A stretch of DNA of 64,000 bases from assembly GCA_034769895.1 (NCBI GenBank), contig JAWRYS010001501.1:62001-126000 (forward strand), given 5' to 3'. Below are positions 1-12,390 of the stretch, in pieces (the stretch's first letter is position 1; every line of letters begins with the position of its first letter). The translations under genes were made by a program, and so were the position numbers. The notes below the pieces were generated by a model. That model was not told where the DNA came from and made no database searches. It worked only from the letters and a program-made list of their open reading frames with translations. The stretch is from Magicicada septendecula. Its lineage: Eukaryota > Arthropoda > Insecta > Hemiptera > Cicadidae.

Positions 1-409
1 ATAGCCCTATATTAATTAATAGATCCTAATTAATTAATTAATAAAATTAAAATTTTTTTTTAATTATTTTTTTTATAAACATAATTTTTTTTTAAATTTC
101 CTTCAAAACAATAAATTTTGTTTTGAAACTTTCGGCGAAGCTGAACATATATATTCCTTCATCAACTTTACGCTACTCGACCGGTCTTGCTACCATTGGG
201 ACTCAACCAGCTGGGAAACTTAAGGAAGTGTTTCAGGCCAGTAAGACGTCGAGAGCCACACCAATTACACACCAATTAAACATAATACATTACAATTTAC
301 TTATTTTATTACAAATTGGCTAGCCCAAACAGAGGGGCTTGATTACATCGGAGTCGCATACTCCACAATCTCTTTATTACATCAACACACATCTATTAAT
401 TAAATTATT

Positions 410-451
410 ACAATATATATATATATATATAATTATTATTATTAATATTAT

Positions 452-530
<79 letters not shown>
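410..530. repeat. (AT)n / (ATT)n microsatellite
   Basis: A short run of AT dinucleotides passes into a long ATT trinucleotide run with two interruptions (TAAT and TAAGT) near its start. The open frame read across it on the plus strand is poly-isoleucine and is a repeat artefact, not a gene. The 300 bases to the left are very AT-rich with no recognisable gene. Confidence 0.95.
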
Positions 531-554
531 GTTAATAAATCCACATAGAATCAA

Positions 555-737
555 AATTAACAAAAACGGTGCCGAGGAGAAGATTCAATGCACTTTAAAA
601 TATTCCGTGGAACCAAGAACTGTTAGTGCAAACTGTTTCATCTTAAAGTTCCCATGCGGACTATTCACGTCGGTTGGGAGAAGTTGAACTTGCGATCTCC
701 TCCGTGTGACTGGCCTTATAGCAATCGCTGGTAGTTT
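555..737 (-). repeat. Possible tRNA-derived SINE
   Basis: Read on the minus strand from about 737, the sequence has the layout of a degenerate tRNA-like head. CTATAAGGC is reminiscent of a D-arm/A box, and GCAAGTTCAACTTCTCC about 30 bases later resembles a B box. A GC-richer body follows and fades into AT-rich DNA near 555. The block is clearly richer in GC than its flanks. No poly-A or obvious target-site duplication was found, so the ends are approximate. It could instead be an unrelated low-copy sequence. Confidence 0.3.
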
Positions 738-2094
738 AAAGCGTATTTGAGTACCCCATATTACAGCTCAGAGTAAACTGTACACTTTGTTTGTAGAAAT
801 GATGCACATATATGATGTAGAAGCCAATTCGGACTGTTACAGTCTTTAGGCAGCAAAGATTTGTAACATACTCGCTTAAAATAATGATGATGCAGTGGAT
901 TGTATTAGAATATTTACTCACGGGCAATGTACAAAAGAGAATCTCCTCTCTTTCTTACGGCAACAACCGCGTGGCTAGTATAATATCTTACAAATAAGGA
1001 GGACCTTCTAACTGACTTCTAACAATTATTACAATTAACTGTTCGCACTTCAGTTATTTACTCACATATCACCGTATTATTTAAATTCAGTTTAGTAAGT
1101 ACATAGTCTCTTGAGTTACAGATACTCTTGAGACAACCATAGATACAATGGTTAGAAGTCACAGTGCTGTTATTAAACTCAAACTGTCATAAAAACGTTC
1201 ATACATATTAAAAACCGTTGCATTATTATTATTTTTATTTATTACGTTCATTACTATTATAACTGTAACAGTTGCTGGTTGCTAGTTGCCTGTAATTGTT
1301 ATTTGTATTATTATTACTCAAATAAATGGAAAGTACATCTACGTCAAAAAGGTAAGATTTACATCAAGGGGAGCGAAATTATTTAAAATGTCACGTGTGT
1401 TGAAACAGAAGCCAGATAAAATATGTTTTCAATTTACATTAAACAAACACTAAACCCTGTAAATATAATTAAATATAAAAAATGTGAGTACAACGTAAAC
1501 ACAAAACGTCAGAAAAACAGTGTTTTTAAGTGCACTGCAAAGTGTAAAGAGTTCCTTATTTTATCCTAAATACAGAATAATTGATAAAAAACGTTGCTTT
1601 CCAGAGGATTTAAACAGGTAAATCCTCCATGGATGTTCTTGGATACCTATATAAGGCATTTGTGTTGCTAACAAGATTGTCCTTACTGTAAAAAAGTAAT
1701 ATTAAGCAAGAAAATTTAAAGTACAGCAAATATATTTTAAGAAATATTTTGAATACCATAGTATTTTAATATAGTAGAGCGTTCTAAAAGGATCTCTCTG
1801 ACTGAGATGCCAGACTTTATGAAACGGCGTTGTTATTGTTTGTCCAATTTAATCTGTTAACATGTAATTAATGACAATTACTGTACACAGATAAAACATT
1901 AATCAGAAGAAACTTTACCTTTTGTTGAACGCTGGAAAAGTGAAGATATCTAAAATGTTCAAGTTATCACAGTTCATCAATAAAAGCCTGATTGTCGCCC
2001 ATATCGGTTTAAAAAATTGAATTTGATCAAAAACCTCACTTGTATTTAAAACTAAAATAACACAGATGGTGTCAGGTCATCGACAGAAACAATA
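738..2094. other. AT-rich stretch, no gene seen
   Basis: No frame shows a recognisable protein and the 63-codon minus-strand frame near 736-927 looks like chance. There are no long repeats beyond short A/T runs. Confidence 0.7.
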
Positions 2095-2410
2095 CACGTA
2101 TATCTTCTTCTTCTTTTTCTTCTTTGAAAGCATAATGCTCAAAGCCTATTGCGTCGTCTGTCGTAACAACTGATGTCTGCATCTTTCCATCGGCTGTCCC
2201 AGACGTCTTCTACCTTTTGGCAAGTATTTTGCACTTACGGGAGGCATTCCTGATAGCTCCATCATCGACGTGATCAAACCACTTATGTCTACATTCCCTA
2301 ACCATGACATTCACTGAGCGGACAGGTAACTCAATACAGACGTCCTAATTCCTTTTCCTACCTAACCTGGTATACACAGCTACTGACCCAAGTAACCTCA
2401 TCTCTGCACT
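2095..2410 (-). pseudogene. LINE 3' end (C-terminus of endonuclease-RT) with GAA-rich tail
   Basis: On the minus strand the translation starts with EMRLLGSVAVYTRLGRKRN and continues through a segment containing RECRHKWFDHV to KYLPKGRRRLGQP. This is the well-known C-terminal tail of many animal non-LTR retrotransposon ORF2 proteins (pattern EM..LR...GYTRLDRKRN...W..H......PKGRR..GRP..RW). The parts lie in different frames, with stops after RKRN and a frameshift before KYLPKGRRR, so the copy is dead. The 3' end runs into a GAAGAA-rich tail, which appears as cttcttcttc near 2103, as expected for a 5'-truncated LINE with a simple-repeat tail. The element continues the minus orientation of the gag relic at 2.9-3.8 kb but belongs to a different part of a LINE, and may or may not be the same insertion. 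Confidence 0.8.
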
Positions 2411-2749
2411 ATGCAGTCGACTGTCTTGTCCATGTCAATACGCGTATATAATTATGAAAAAGTATTTGATTACGATTTTACCAAGATTACTTTCATCGTC
2501 GGTTTCTATAACGGACAAACTATTATTGAAAACTCTAGGGTATCAGTAACGATGGCACTCAGCTTTTGTTCTGCTATTTTTACATTGAAGTTTGTATTTA
2601 TGTAAAATAAAATCTATTAATGTTGTACACAAAAACTATTAATTAGTTTTAACCATCTTTGTCTTGTAAAGAAGACAAATTCTCAATAAATCTAAATTCT
2701 ATTTTGTCCTTATTTCCTAATAAAATTATTTTATTTTTGGATAAAGTAC
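2411..2749. other. AT-rich spacer between two LINE relics
   Basis: No gene is recognised. A 64-codon plus-strand frame at 2411-2605 has no family signature. The spacer separates a LINE ORF2 tail from a LINE ORF1 relic, so it may be internal to a deleted element or host DNA. Confidence 0.5.
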
Positions 2750-3800
2750 GTCTAGACGCACTGGGGGTGGGCGCAGGCGCAGCCACAATGTTTATGCTCG
2801 CCCTTCATGGCGGATGAAGTATGGGTCTACTGGTAAACCCGTCTAAATTATTCCTTTGCACCGTTTGACTGTCCGTTTCAGCCGCAGTATCTTTATGGTT
2901 TTTTCGGTTTCCTATACAATTCAGAAAAGTAACGATCGAGAAACTGGATTACTGCAGGTAATGTCTCTCTTAAAATAGAGGCTGATGACGCTGTTAATTT
3001 TACGGCCTGTGCATAACAGATTTTGCCTTGGGTTATTTACTAGCTGAGATTTTTCAGCGCACGTCCTTCCTGAATAGCTAGCTACCTCTTGATTATAAAC
3101 AGGGGAACTGCGGGATCTAGATGAATGCTGACCACCGAAATGACACATTTCATTGGTTCAGCACAGGAATCGTCACCATGAGCCGACTTCATAAGAAGAA
3201 TGCCTTTGCCCGAGCACATCGTGATGCAGTTTGCCCGAAACTCAAGCACTAAAAACACTGCATCGGCTGAGTGCTCTCACACTCAGTCTATGAATGCTTG
3301 TCCTCACCTTTTCCGGCAAAGGTATCCTGGTAAAATTTAAGACGTGGGACACAGATGGGAGGGCGTCTGAGCGTCTGTCCATGCCTTCGCACCGTTAGTC
3401 TGCGACATGTGATAACGTTTTTGTGAGGCGAGCTCAGTCGCAATTTCTTCCTCTGTGCTGTTCATCAGGAGTCTGTACTCTACCACACTCTCTTTGGTAT
3501 TCAGGGTGGTACGATCTACGAATTCTACCTCCATAACCCCCTATCTTCTACAGTGTAAGAAGCCTTGAATCCTGGTTGATCGTTTAGGGTTTCGACAAGT
3601 GGCCCACCTTCTGCTTTTCTGATGTCCTGTACGGCTGTTGTAGCATAACCGGTGATAGCTTCTTCAGTAAGGAAGGGACTCACTTTTTCCAAGTCATCTT
3701 CTTTGTGCTTCACTACAAGGTACTACGGCACCGCCGGAACATTGTCAGACAATCTCAGAATTCTTTCAATATCTACCAACGACTAATATGTTTATTGACC
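2750..3800 (-). pseudogene. jockey-like LINE ORF1 (gag) relic with CCHC knuckles
   Basis: Read on the minus strand, three frames together give an insect jockey/RTE-type gag protein. The N-terminal part near 3790-3540 contains KHKEDDLEKVSPFLTEEAI, the segment that in this family reads ...VSPFLI.KAI. The middle part, 3534-3420, has RTLN/TTLNTKES followed by STEEEIATELASQ, matching the conserved SEEEI..EL..QGV region. The cysteine-rich part near 3290-3140 has PMQCF, then SFGQTASRCAR, then AHGDDSCAEPMKC, then GGQHSSRSRSSPVY, the usual run of zinc knuckles ending in SRSCP. The first knuckle has Gln where His is expected, and the last has Ser for Cys. There are frameshifts near 3530, 3415, 3215 and 3148 and several stops, so it is a pseudogene. 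Gag binds the element RNA in live copies. Below 2920 the GC-richer sequence is probably the ORF1 end and loses similarity. Confidence 0.78.
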
Positions 3801-5314
3801 CTCCGGGGAGGGCGTTTTCTGGAAGAGGGTTTTTTAGGCATCCCTCAACCCTAGAATTAACTTTAGAATTTATAATTTTGTCCATCGAGTACCGGGGAAG
3901 TCAAGCACCATCGTGACAGGCAGGTTAGCAGAGTAACATACAACAGGATGTGTCCTGGTTTCCTGAGCCATGAGGCCATCGTTCGCGACTTGCATAACGT
4001 AGAGCCACCCATCCACCCATAAATATCGCATATCCATAACTAAATCAGTTTCAAAATTACAGAGTTTAAAAACAATCTAGAACATATGAAATTAAATTTC
4101 CCACGACTTTACTTTGTAACTTATTTTTGTATAAGCTTCAAATTTTGAAAGTCAAGCTTGAATATTGCCTTGAAAAAGGGACGAACCATGTAGAATTACA
4201 TTTGAAGACGCCATAACTAGCATACTTTACATAATACAAATAACAATAATAAAAATTAATTTAAAATAAATTTACCAAATTTTATTTTAATAAATATTCT
4301 TGAAAAGTAAAAACAGAATTTTCAGAGATAAATGGAAAATCGATTTTTTACCCCTTTGACCCTCGTTATTTTAAGAAAGCCTCATCGAGACTCTTCTGAC
4401 ACTTGGTTGAAGTGTATGTCATCACAACCTTCATAAACATAATTATTTTTTGTTGTTAATTTTCTAATGTTTAAACTCAATTTCATCTATATTTACTGTA
4501 GGCCTTCTATAAGAACAAGTCAAATTTTGTTGATAATGTATGCTAATGTTAAGAATGTACGTTGGTAGGCAGTGTTAAATTTCACGTAATATATAGTATA
4601 TTAGGTAGTAATGTGAATGTTTTTCTATATCCTAGTGAAAACCCGAATCACCTAAAAAATATGTAAAAATTAATTAACTTGATTTATGTTAGACAAATTT
4701 GATATTCCCAAATGACTTCATACGTTGGCTCGTTTGTTTTGTGAGATGTGAAAAATTATTCCTCTGGCAGCTACGATCAGTTTATAAAAATGAAAAAGGC
4801 TTAGTCGTTTGTCTTGACAGCTGTTGGAAATTTGTCTTGTGCGGTATCCCCAAAGGAAAGATATGTATTGTCTACCGTGGAGACAACTCGACCATTTCTA
4901 TTTTTCATTTTTTTTTTGACAGTTTGACAGTTTTATTAAAAGTAGAGAGATCTAGAAAATTTTGTTTCCAATAAGAAGTCCTAAGTCTCGAAATATACTT
5001 TTTAAGTAATTATTATTTTTAATATATCTGTATAAAAAAGTTTAATGCTTAAAATTTTTAATTTCATAATTTCAGTACACTGAGGACATTTAATAGGTTT
5101 AGACGAAGAGACACATATGTTTTGATACTGTGTATGAGACGTAGACTAACAAAGCCAAGCAAAGTTGAAAAGTATTAATTCATAATTATCAAAATAAAAT
5201 TGATTCAGAAGTATCAACTCATAATTAATTAAAATAAAAATCCTTACTTTTGGCCTTGCAATTTTAGTTGTATTCTAGGCAAAGAAGTATAGAATCTTGT
5301 TTCTTCTCGTAATG
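3801..5314. other. AT-rich stretch, no gene recognised
   Basis: The first 200 bases (to about 4010) are less AT-rich and may be the 5' leader of the gag relic. The rest is plain AT-rich DNA. A 91-codon plus-strand frame at 4699-4974 has no recognisable domain and no supporting context, so I do not call it a gene. Confidence 0.6.
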
Positions 5315-5316
5315 TA

Positions 5317-5344
5317 CAAGGGTAAATCAATAAGTGTCCGCAAA
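5317..5344 (+). repeat. mariner left terminal inverted repeat
   Basis: Twenty-eight bases starting caagggtaaatcaataag, preceded by the TA target duplication at 5315-5316. This is the 3' end relative to the transposase reading direction. Confidence 0.85.
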
Positions 5345-5539
5345 CAATTTTTATATTTTATTATAAGAGTAATACAAATTCGACAGTTAGCTCATTTTTC
5401 AACTTAGTTCCCTTGCTTCTGAATACACTTGGACCATCGTTGCACAAGCTTCCTGATGCCATCAGAAAGAAATTTTTTGGCTGACCAGCAAGGCACATAT
5501 GTACCCGCTTCCTTCATTTCTTGGTTTCTAGAGAATCGG

Positions 5540-6175
5540 CGCATCTTAAGGCAACTTTAAGTAAACCAGAGATTTTAATCCGACGGGGTGAGATTCGGGG
5601 CTGTATGAAGGATCCTCCAACACCTCAAAAAGCAATTTCTCATGGGTAAGGACAGTGTGGGTGGCAGTATGTGAGCGTGCGTTGTCATGCAACAAAAGCA
5701 CTCCTTCCGACAACAGGCCACGACGTTTGGATCGAATTGCAGACTTTAGTTCATTGTACAGCACTACACTGTGGCTTGCACTACTTACTTCAGTGAGCTG
5801 TTTTGAGACACAGCTTTACGAAAGTCAAGCGTGTTATGCATAATTTCATAAGCATAACCATCACTAATTTGCAGATGGTTCGCTACTTCATCGGTAGTCA
5901 CTCTTTGGTTGGTCTGAATCATGGCATTAACCCTGAATAATGGGATTAGTAGTGGATTAGATTTGGCGTTCTCATCTTTCCTCGTCCCTGACACTTGTCC
6001 GACAGATTTTGAAATTTTCAATCAATTCATATACACTTCACTGCGGTAAAACATTGTCCCCATATTGTGTTGAAAGTCGTCTACAAATTTCGGCTCCTGA
6101 TACTCCTTCAGACTACTAAAACCGGAACACTGCACGCTGTTCTTCGTTGGTGCAAACGGAGAGAGAGGCAGCCAT
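5540..6175 (-). pseudogene. mariner transposase, deleted and frameshifted
   Basis: The ATG at 6175-6173 opens MAASLSVCTNEEQRAVFRF followed by two adjacent stops, where relatives have a Leu-Trp. The frame then continues SEGVSGAEICRRLSTQYGD to another stop and on into the helix-turn-helix region (SVYEWIE; RVTTDEVANHLQISDGYA at about 5902-5850). The N-terminal DNA-binding half is recognisable up to DFRKA near 5815. The next recognisable piece is LKSAIRSKRRGLLSEGVLL, then LLHDNARSHTA with the second catalytic Asp at about 5690. Roughly 120 residues holding the first catalytic Asp (TGDE region in relatives) are deleted. After YSP a frameshift moves the third-Asp motif (TPSD, near 5580) to another frame with further stops. 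No functional enzyme can be made. Confidence 0.9.
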
Positions 6176-6313
6176 ATCGTGGAATAATTCACAGCTGAGT
6201 GAGGCGACGGACGGTCTAACAGTCCACAAGCGGAGACAAAGGCACTATCTGTCGGCGTAAAAGAGCACTAAGTGGTACTGTACTGCCAACCTACAGACGA
6301 TTATGACAAAATT

Positions 6314-6342
6314 GCGGGTACTTATTGACTTACCCTTTCTTG
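6314..6342 (-). repeat. mariner right terminal inverted repeat
   Basis: Reverse-complement partner of the left repeat, followed by TA at 6343-6344. It lies about 140 bases upstream of the transposase start codon. Confidence 0.85.
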
Positions 6343-6344
6343 TA

Positions 6345-9300
6345 CGTTCACGGTGATTAGAAAATACAATTTTTAAAAATTTTGTAATAAAATAAATGTA
6401 AAGCAACAAACACAAATATTAGACGGCAAAATAGATGACGAGCAAAATAAAATAAGATGAAAAGAAAGACACCAAAGTAGTTAGTACAGTAATGAAAAGG
6501 GTTAGTTAGAAGTTCAGAGTAAGCAGAAGCTAACTCAAACGCACACACGTACTGCGGAAATGAAGTAACACAGAAAATTTAACTTAACCAAATAGATATT
6601 ATATAACGAAAACTAAAACTGCCAATGTACTCAGTTAATAATAAAGTAACGTTATAAATATTACTGTTGGAGGTAGCCATTCATAGTTACCTCTCTATGA
6701 TTGTCCAATAAATCATCAGTCAGAATCTACTACAGCAGCAGAATACAACACGTACGAAAGAAAAGCAAGTTTAAAAATGATGTAATTAGTTTAGTAAAAA
6801 TTATTCGCATATCATTAATAAAAAAGTAAACATTCAAAATTAATATTCCAGTAAGTATGCAGCATGAAGTATACTTTCAATGACATCACGAGACATAATC
6901 ATTAAATCAGACGAAACAACGGTAATTATATTCTCGGTTATAGAACGAGCACCTTCTATACGTAGTATATTTTAAAGATACAATAACGACCTTTTCCTAT
7001 CAGAGCATGCCAAATTCCTGTAGAAGTAGTTGAAAGTGGAGCTTTTTTTTCTTGATGTTACAAACTAGAACATTGGCTTTTACAATATTTCTTGAAAAAT
7101 ACGATAATTTGGATTAATTGTTGATGTACTTATTTTCAACCACGTCGAAAGATTCAATAATTCTGTTTGGCCCAGTAAGATATTTTGAACATGGTATTTG
7201 TATGAAAATTATCATACGCTGCTAATTTATTTCAGTAAGTCATTTTCACCTCCACGCTGCATTAACTAACAAAACGGAATTGGGAAATTATCTTGTTCCT
7301 TAACTCAAAGATATTTTAATAACTAAGTAAATTATTATTTATTTACAAAGTTGCAATTAACGTAAAACAGCATAATTTAGTTTAATTATAACGTAATATT
7401 TTATAGCTTCATATGCTCTTGAGCTTCTTTGTTTGCATATACTTCTTTGCTTCTACATTTGCTTAGAGTGTAGATTTATTAACCCTTTCTCCCTAGTTGT
7501 TTACCTCATTACCAAGGGTGGTGTGACATTATTTCAGTAAAGGCGGAAATCACCTGAGTCTTCTATGTTTACGTCTCTTATTCGTTTTCGTGGGCTATAT
7601 TTCAGCGTCGGTTACATTTTTCGTCGATTTCGATGTCGATTATATAATTTTAATTCATTTATATTATAATCAAGGTATTTTGAAATTCTTTATCACATTA
7701 GCGACATACTGTACTTACATTAGATACAGCCATTCTGATTACTGCATATTGCGTATTGTTATTTAGATACTATTATTTCCAATAGGGTTTTTCTCATCTT
7801 TCAATTGCAAAATAAAAAAATATTTGTAGTTGGTATTTTGCATTGAAATCATAAAGATATTTATGATGTGTAACTCTCAGATGAAAAATATGTGTTACTA
7901 TACCATTAAATTACATTTCTGTATCGAGGTACACCCTCTCTCAATTTCCGTTTAGAGGTCCTCAAAATTTGTAACAACATGTGGTTAATACAGCTCAATG
8001 TGGGGGGATTATTCAGTGAAGTGGCTATCAGATTCATAAAACTAAAAAGACCATTTACCTCTGCCGACAATCAGACTTTTGTTTGCACGAGAGTAGCCCA
8101 CAGCACTGCTCTCACCGCATAAACCACAACAGTTAACGTCGAAACAGGACAAACACCAGCCACATTACGCTACTTGTTCACTAGTTTTGGAAAGTCAATG
8201 TAGACTGACCCATAACTACACACTTTTAAGTTTCACCCCATCCTCTGCCACGTAACATTTCTTTTATAGTCGGGAAAGAAGTGGTGAGTTGCGATAAAGC
8301 AACTGTCTCATAGATTGCGTTGGTATCCTCAGCAGTCTTTTCAGACCTTCTACTCAAGTGGATATATGTTAGTTTGTTTTTAATCGTAAATAAATATTGT
8401 TACAACCATTATAAAGGGTGCACTGCCTTAATGGTAAGTATTATCACTTACATCGCACACCTATCTACCAGTGGCCAGTGGCCAGTGGCTTACGTCAGTC
8501 CGTCTTCATTCTTTTGTAGCAGGCAAGCTCAGACGTGTGCGAATAACGTTTGTGAGAGAGTTCTGCGTTATACTCCGTTAGTCGGGAACGTCGAAAATTC
8601 ATAAACATTAAGTTATCCTGCTGATTATCTTCGTACAGTGCGTAAGCTGATTTGCTCAATCTGTGCGGTATGCTGCATTAAATTACATAAATTACATATA
8701 GAATCCACCAATCTCCATAAATTATTTACGCATTAGATGTGTGTGAAATATATATGCATCTGCGCACAATTGTTTCAATTACTAGGTGAACGACGCGTAA
8801 AAGGTAGGTTAGATGCATAGCGCATACAACATTCAGTCAGAGCATATGTTTATATTGAGCCGACGGATCACTAGATTGTTGCTAAGTGTAACTTACGATA
8901 CCATATGCATTGTTCAACTGTTAAGCGGTTTCAACTGCTCATATCTTACTTTAATTAATACTGAAGTAATGGGTTGCTTGCTCCTACATGCAAATTAAAT
9001 TAGAGACCCACATCACTTGGGTTAGAGAACAATTGAATCAGGACGAACCTAGTATTCTCGTTCAAGTCATTGCGTATACATGCATTTCAGGAGGTATAAT
9101 GATCGAGATAACAGAAACGTTTCCTAGACTTTGTAAAACTTCATTTTCTATCAAATGAATTTCAATATTTAATATACTGTATATCTTCGTATTACACTTA
9201 TTACAATAATACGTAGAATTTTTAGTCCTAATGGATACTAAAAGTAGGTATCACCTTTAATGACTGTTGGAAATCACTAAAGTATGTTTTAGTTTAATGT

Positions 9301-12203
9301 TCAATTATGCTTTCTATTCCTGTGGCATACTTTAAGGTTAATTATCTCATTCAAATACAAATCGTTCAATGTTGTTATCACTACACCGGACACAAGTTTT
9401 ATCCAAACTGAACAGTATCGGTAGGAATCATGTGTTCTTGTTTAAACATACCTACTTTGAATGTATTATTATTATTTACAAAATTTAAAAAGGATATCTA
9501 TCAATGAAATCAAAAATGAACTTACCAGTGACGAATAAGGCTATGGTCAACGTGGTGACTATCTGAAAGTGTTTCAAGATATTTAAGTTGGTTGGTAATG
9601 AGATTAACTCTGGCCGAACGTTGCGATAACGCGTTGTGGAAGTTTGTCAGGCTGACACTATGAGAAGTTTGTGTTTTAATGGATTTGATGGATTATTGTT
9701 CAAATCGCGTTGTGAAAAATAAATGACTATAAGCAAAATTTTGTTTTGTGGATCTTTGATATAGTTGACATCTGTTGTGGTCGTTTTTAAATCTCGATGA
9801 GCGTTTTTGATATTTCGGCCTGTAGTAGGCCTTTCATAACTAATACACTGTTTATACCTGAAACTGCCGTCTCGTTATAAAGATATAATACTAAAAGAGG
9901 ACCTAAATGTCTTACTTTGTCAGTAAATGAGTTTGAAAGTCATGCGTAGTTCTTTGACATAGGAGTAAATTCTTTTGGTTTATCAATTTAATGATAATTC
10001 ATATAAAGGAAAGCTGAATATTAAAATTTAATATCATTAAAAGTAATATCAATAAGTTTGATAGTATTTCGATACCTTTTTGTAGCCCACATTCCCAATA
10101 ACAAAAGTAATTGTTAAAATTGTATAATACCACGATGAAATATCACGTTGCAATCAAAATGATCATATTACAGATATAATTGTAGTAACATGTTAATAGT
10201 CCAAGACTTGTTTTGCCTTAGTAAGATTTAACAGGTATTTAACACACGCTCACTGGAGCAAATTACTCTTGTCTGTTTTTCTCGTTTGGTAACTTACGTG
10301 ATAGAAATATGTCAATGAAATAAATGTTTGTTCTTTCTTGACTTTGTCGAGTATCTCTGTTTTACAATAAGAATTTACTGCCTGTTAAAATATTTCCTAA
10401 AATATCATAAACTGTGGAATTTGTTCATGCTTTAATTTAGTAGGCCCAATACAATTGTACGAGTTACAGTAAACTACTTTAATCACTCTGTATTTTCGGT
10501 GCGATTTACATTTAATGATGTCGCTCAAATGATAAGAGCTACTGACGGACTGAATCACACGTAAATAGTCTAATCCTTCATCATTTCTATAGTGCACAAG
10601 TATTCTTACTGTCACAAATTTTATAAAAAAACTAATTTGCACTGAAATCATTGAATGTCACGGTTCTGGTAACAAGTAACGGAAACGTTGAACAATGTGT
10701 ACAAGAAATTATTTCATTAATTACTTTGTAATTAACTAAACACGTTATCATGCAAATTCATGTACATTTAACAATCTACATAAATGACTCGTTTCTGTTA
10801 ATTAATTTTAAGTTAATTGTTTTTAATTAAACGACTTGGAAAATGCATAAAACGTTTCTTCAGTGAGCCTAACGTTTAATTTCTGTCCGTCGTGCAATAG
10901 TATACTGTAGGCCTACGTGCTTCAGTACACACGTATGTTTTATTATTAGTGCTGATATAAACATACGTTTCATAAATTCAGTTTCAGAATGTTGAGACTA
11001 AAATAGATTACTGTAATCTTATTGTAAAAATTTTTAATTATTTGTTTGCATAATTTACTCTTTTTTAGAAGATTACAAATTGTTATCAATTTTCCAATTT
11101 TGCCAGAAAAATAATGTACGTACAAACACAATTAAAATACATTATACAAACTTTTGACAAGGAATTAGAACTAATTTCACTGCAGCTTTGTAGACATTGT
11201 AAATTTAAAACTATTCATGATGACAATCATGTAGAGGCTTGAAAGTTTGTTCGAAAGTCTTGTTTTAATTACTTTAATTTTTATGCCTATTAGACGTTAT
11301 TTTTCTTCCATTCTCTTATTTTGTAGCGATTACAAAATACATTTAGAACTTAGAAAAAGAATGCTAAAAATGTAATGAAATCAACAATATTGTGAAAATT
11401 TTTACTATGACCGTAGATAAGTCACTGAAAGTTAGTCACCTGGCTGCCAGAAGGTCTATCTTTTATAATAAACTAAATTACCGAAAACTTGGCTATTTCC
11501 CACCTGTATAAGTAATACATTGCCTAATCCCCAAAGGTAGTACGTTTACATTTGGTTATTATTCCGGTAATTTGTGTGACACCACAATTTTCTAAAAGCT
11601 CGAATAAAAGGTAAAGAGACAACTCACAAACTTAGACGTAGATATTTACAGTAGTAATTACTTAAACTATTCTATTAAGAAAATATTATTAACTTCCTAA
11701 TTTAACTTACAAAATTAAAAATTTTATATGGAAATGATATTAAATGGTAAAAATAAAGTTAACTTCGTACATTAGCCTATTGTGAATTAACTTTATTTTT
11801 AAATAATTTTTTAAATTATTCAATTATTTCAGCTAAGATCATTTACACGTTTCTTATTTGTTCGGCCATTCTGTTTAACCTGTATTAACTATCTCAGTAA
11901 TTTCTTATTGCATTATGTGTCTATTTTTAAAATTTTTTGGTTTCGGTAAACGCCTATACAAGACTGTTGGTGTGGTATAACAGTCACTACCTGTATGCCT
12001 GAAAAAGTTCTTTGTACTGTATCAACGAACTGTTGCATACTGAATTATTGTTCAAACTAACAAACTTTAACAGCAACAATCCAATACTGTATAGCCAAGT
12101 GAACAAAACCAGGCACGATTATTTCATTTTTAGACAGCAGTAACCATTTAAGAATAAGACTCAAAGGGTAGTAGCATATTAATCAATCATAAAATATAAC
12201 AAC
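6345..12203. other. Long AT-rich region without recognisable genes
   Basis: Nearly 6 kb in which none of the longer frames (for example 8320-8604 plus and 10397-10651 minus) shows a known domain, codon-like composition or exon-intron context. A minor feature is a sevenfold unit ccagtgg repeated three times near 8470-8490. It is most likely an intron or intergenic DNA with older unrecognisable repeats. Confidence 0.6.
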
Positions 12204-12390
12204 CGTCATCATTATTATCTGCGAGGTTTAAACCAAGGATGGTTTGTTCCGGTGTCAAACAGTCAAAGTCTAGAGCTGGTCACTACATCGCTTTCTCGGA
12301 AGTCCCACACATCTCCGTCCCTTAGTCTTACAGTTCCATACTTGTTTGGAGATGCGCCAGTCATCCATTCGACAAAGATGTTCCCACCAA
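12204..12390 (-). pseudogene. LINE 3' end, sister copy of the one at 34.0-34.4 kb
   Basis: The minus-strand translation contains WWEHLCRMDDWRISKQVW and then KTKGRRCVGLPRKRCSDQ, the C-terminal tail typical of non-LTR retrotransposon ORF2 proteins. The nucleotide sequence lines up over its full length with the reverse complement of 34170-34353, sharing tracts such as aaaccaaggatggtttgtt and gatgttcccaccaa. The 3' end, on the minus strand, finishes in AGATAATAATGATGA, close to the AGATGATAATGA of the other copy. The copy is 5'-truncated at about 12390 and has a stop after SDQL, so it is dead. Confidence 0.85.

Larger units (their letters stand above)
5317..6342 (-). mobile_element. mariner-family transposon, internally deleted, ends intact
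   Basis: Both ends carry matching terminal inverted repeats. The left end begins caagggtaaatcaataagt and the reverse complement of the right end begins caagaaagggtaagtcaat, differing by a 2-base indel and few substitutions over about 28 bases. Each is flanked by TA (5315-5316 and 6343-6344), the duplication made by Tc1/mariner transposases. The element is 1,026 bp, shorter than the roughly 1.3 kb of autonomous mariners, because the middle of the transposase is missing (see the gene entry). With both ends present it could once have been moved by an active relative. Confidence 0.92.

Noticed and set aside
4699-4974. 91-codon plus-strand ORF
   Set aside because: No recognised domain, AT-driven composition rich in Phe/Leu, and no promoter or splice context.
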